In this document: in pieces, positions 63,115 through 64,000 of the stretch
Position numbering within the stretch: the stretch's first letter is position 1
Layout of the letters: each line of letters opens with the position of its first letter
Source: Sphaerolaimus hirsutus
Lineage: Eukaryota > Nematoda > Chromadorea > Monhysterida > Sphaerolaimidae
Assembly: GCA_964036195.1 (NCBI GenBank)
Contig: CAXIWS010000620.1
Span: 28,743 to 92,742 of the forward strand
DNA: 64,000 nt
Direction: 5' to 3'
Made by a program: the position numbers and the translations under genes
Notes under the pieces: generated by a model
Told to the model about the DNA's origin: nothing
What the model saw: only the letters and a program-made list of their open reading frames with translations
The model's database searches: none

Positions 63115-63850
63115 ATAACCGCTAGGCAACAAACACCGCATGGCAACAGCGCTCATAGCGCAACTGCGTGTGCTCATTGGGCAACAATCACTGCATGGCA
63201 ACCGCGACACGCGCACATGCATGCTGCTGCCGCGGGGCACCGCCCAGCCGGCGCCAATGGCGCAGCGCATGTCTTACATTCTGCCGCGCCGCCGCCCAAA
63301 GTTGCGGTAGACGAATAGACGCCAGCCGTACTGCGGTGCGGGAGGGGGGCAGTATATCAGCGCGCCGCATGTCTTTTGCAGGTGCAAAAATTCCGCGAAA
63401 TAAATTGCACCGCACGTATGTAGTGGATATCAGATTATCGCGACACACGTACAAATTTGCCCACGCATGCATTGTTCTGCGATGACAAAACCAGGCATAA
63501 TTACGTTATCTTTCATATCATTCGGCTGTTCATATCATCGTTATGCGGCTAAACCACAGACATGACTGCGCGGCTGGGGCGAGGATAGGCGTGTACGCGG
63601 CGGCGTGCCTTTTACCAAAAAATAGCGTGGGAGTGGACTCGGTTGCGCGGCAGGAATGGCGCCAGTGGGACGCGAGCGCATCGGCCGCTCATGCGCTGGC
63701 GGCGCCATGGCGCCAGCTTGGCGGGCGCCTACGGTCAGTGTGCGTGTGCCGCAGTTGCCATGCGGTGATTGTGGCCTGCTGAGCGCACGCAGTTGCGCTA
63801 TGAGCGCTGTTGCCATGCGGTGTTTGTTGCCTACAGCTGCTGGGTCATTT
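63115..63850. repeat. GC-rich palindrome
   Basis: Arms about 63115-63260 and 63705-63850 (AACAGCGCTCATAGCGCAAC / GTTGCGCTATGAGCGCTGTT). CATGGCAACCGCG and GGCGCC words recur in the arms. Far richer in GC than the window average. All frames here follow from the palindrome. Confidence 0.75.
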
Positions 63851-64000
63851 GAACATGCTGTCCTATTCTCCTGATCGAGAGAAACTCAATGAAACAAAAA
63901 TGAGATCGATATCTCTTTCCGATCAAAAGTTATGGCGCTTCAAACTTTTCCCTCCCATCCACATAAATAAGCACATGCATGCAACTTCAAAACTCCATAT

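Overview
This is a gene-poor, AT-rich, intron-bearing animal nuclear DNA window. The organism is not identifiable from sequence alone. A complete CDKL1-type kinase gene in nine coding exons, canonical GT-AG introns and a secreted ShKT-domain peptide gene point to a metazoan, probably an aquatic invertebrate. There is no bacterial-style operon structure, rRNA, CRISPR array or intact virus. Most open reading frames in six frames are artefacts of repeats.

Genes. (1) 12991-14773 (+): a three-exon gene for a small secreted protein with a signal peptide, a Gly/Asn/Gln-rich repeat linker and a six-cysteine ShKT domain. (2) 22916-28042 (-): a full cyclin-dependent kinase-like gene (CDKL1/4 class), about 366 residues, with every exon junction in phase. 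(3) 46634-51176 (-): an unrecognised gene; three exons are well supported, one is tentative, and an Asn-rich frame at 37.6-38.0 kb may belong to it. (4) 58810-62137 (-): the 3' part of an unrecognised gene with one C2H2 zinc finger.

Everything else is dominated by short non-autonomous DNA transposons, and this is the striking part. At least eight unrelated terminal-inverted-repeat (TIR) families have exact or near-exact 8-bp target-site duplications (TSDs), the hAT hallmark. In most of them the body is a palindrome built from one reiterated family-specific word, such as GTAAGC, AATAAA, GGAAAACGGAAA, GGCGCCAAG, TCGATAT or TATCTATC. A second large class has TACCGTATTTCCTCG ends, TA flanks and long C/G tracts. 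A third includes a near-perfect foldback with TAA duplications (PIF/Harbinger-like). Elements are nested up to three deep, so insertion order can be read from the TSDs. No transposase was recognised in the window.

Layout. 0.6-5.8 kb: one composite TA element with four nested insertions. 6.5-18.0 kb: an 11.5-kb block bounded by two direct copies of one hAT MITE whose TSDs are exchanged (outer flanks match each other, inner flanks match each other); it contains the ShKT gene. 18.5-22.6 kb: MITE cluster. 22.9-28.0 kb: kinase gene with MITEs in its introns. 28-44 kb: MITEs, palindromes and minisatellites. 44.4-46.4 kb: triple-nested hAT MITEs. 46.6-51.2 kb: unrecognised gene with elements packed between exons. 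51.4-57.5 kb: MITEs. 58.8-62.1 kb: zinc-finger gene. 63.1-63.9 kb: GC-rich palindrome.

The best candidate for something undescribed is the exchanged-TSD composite carrying a gene, together with the family-specific 'one word repeated' design of the hAT MITEs.
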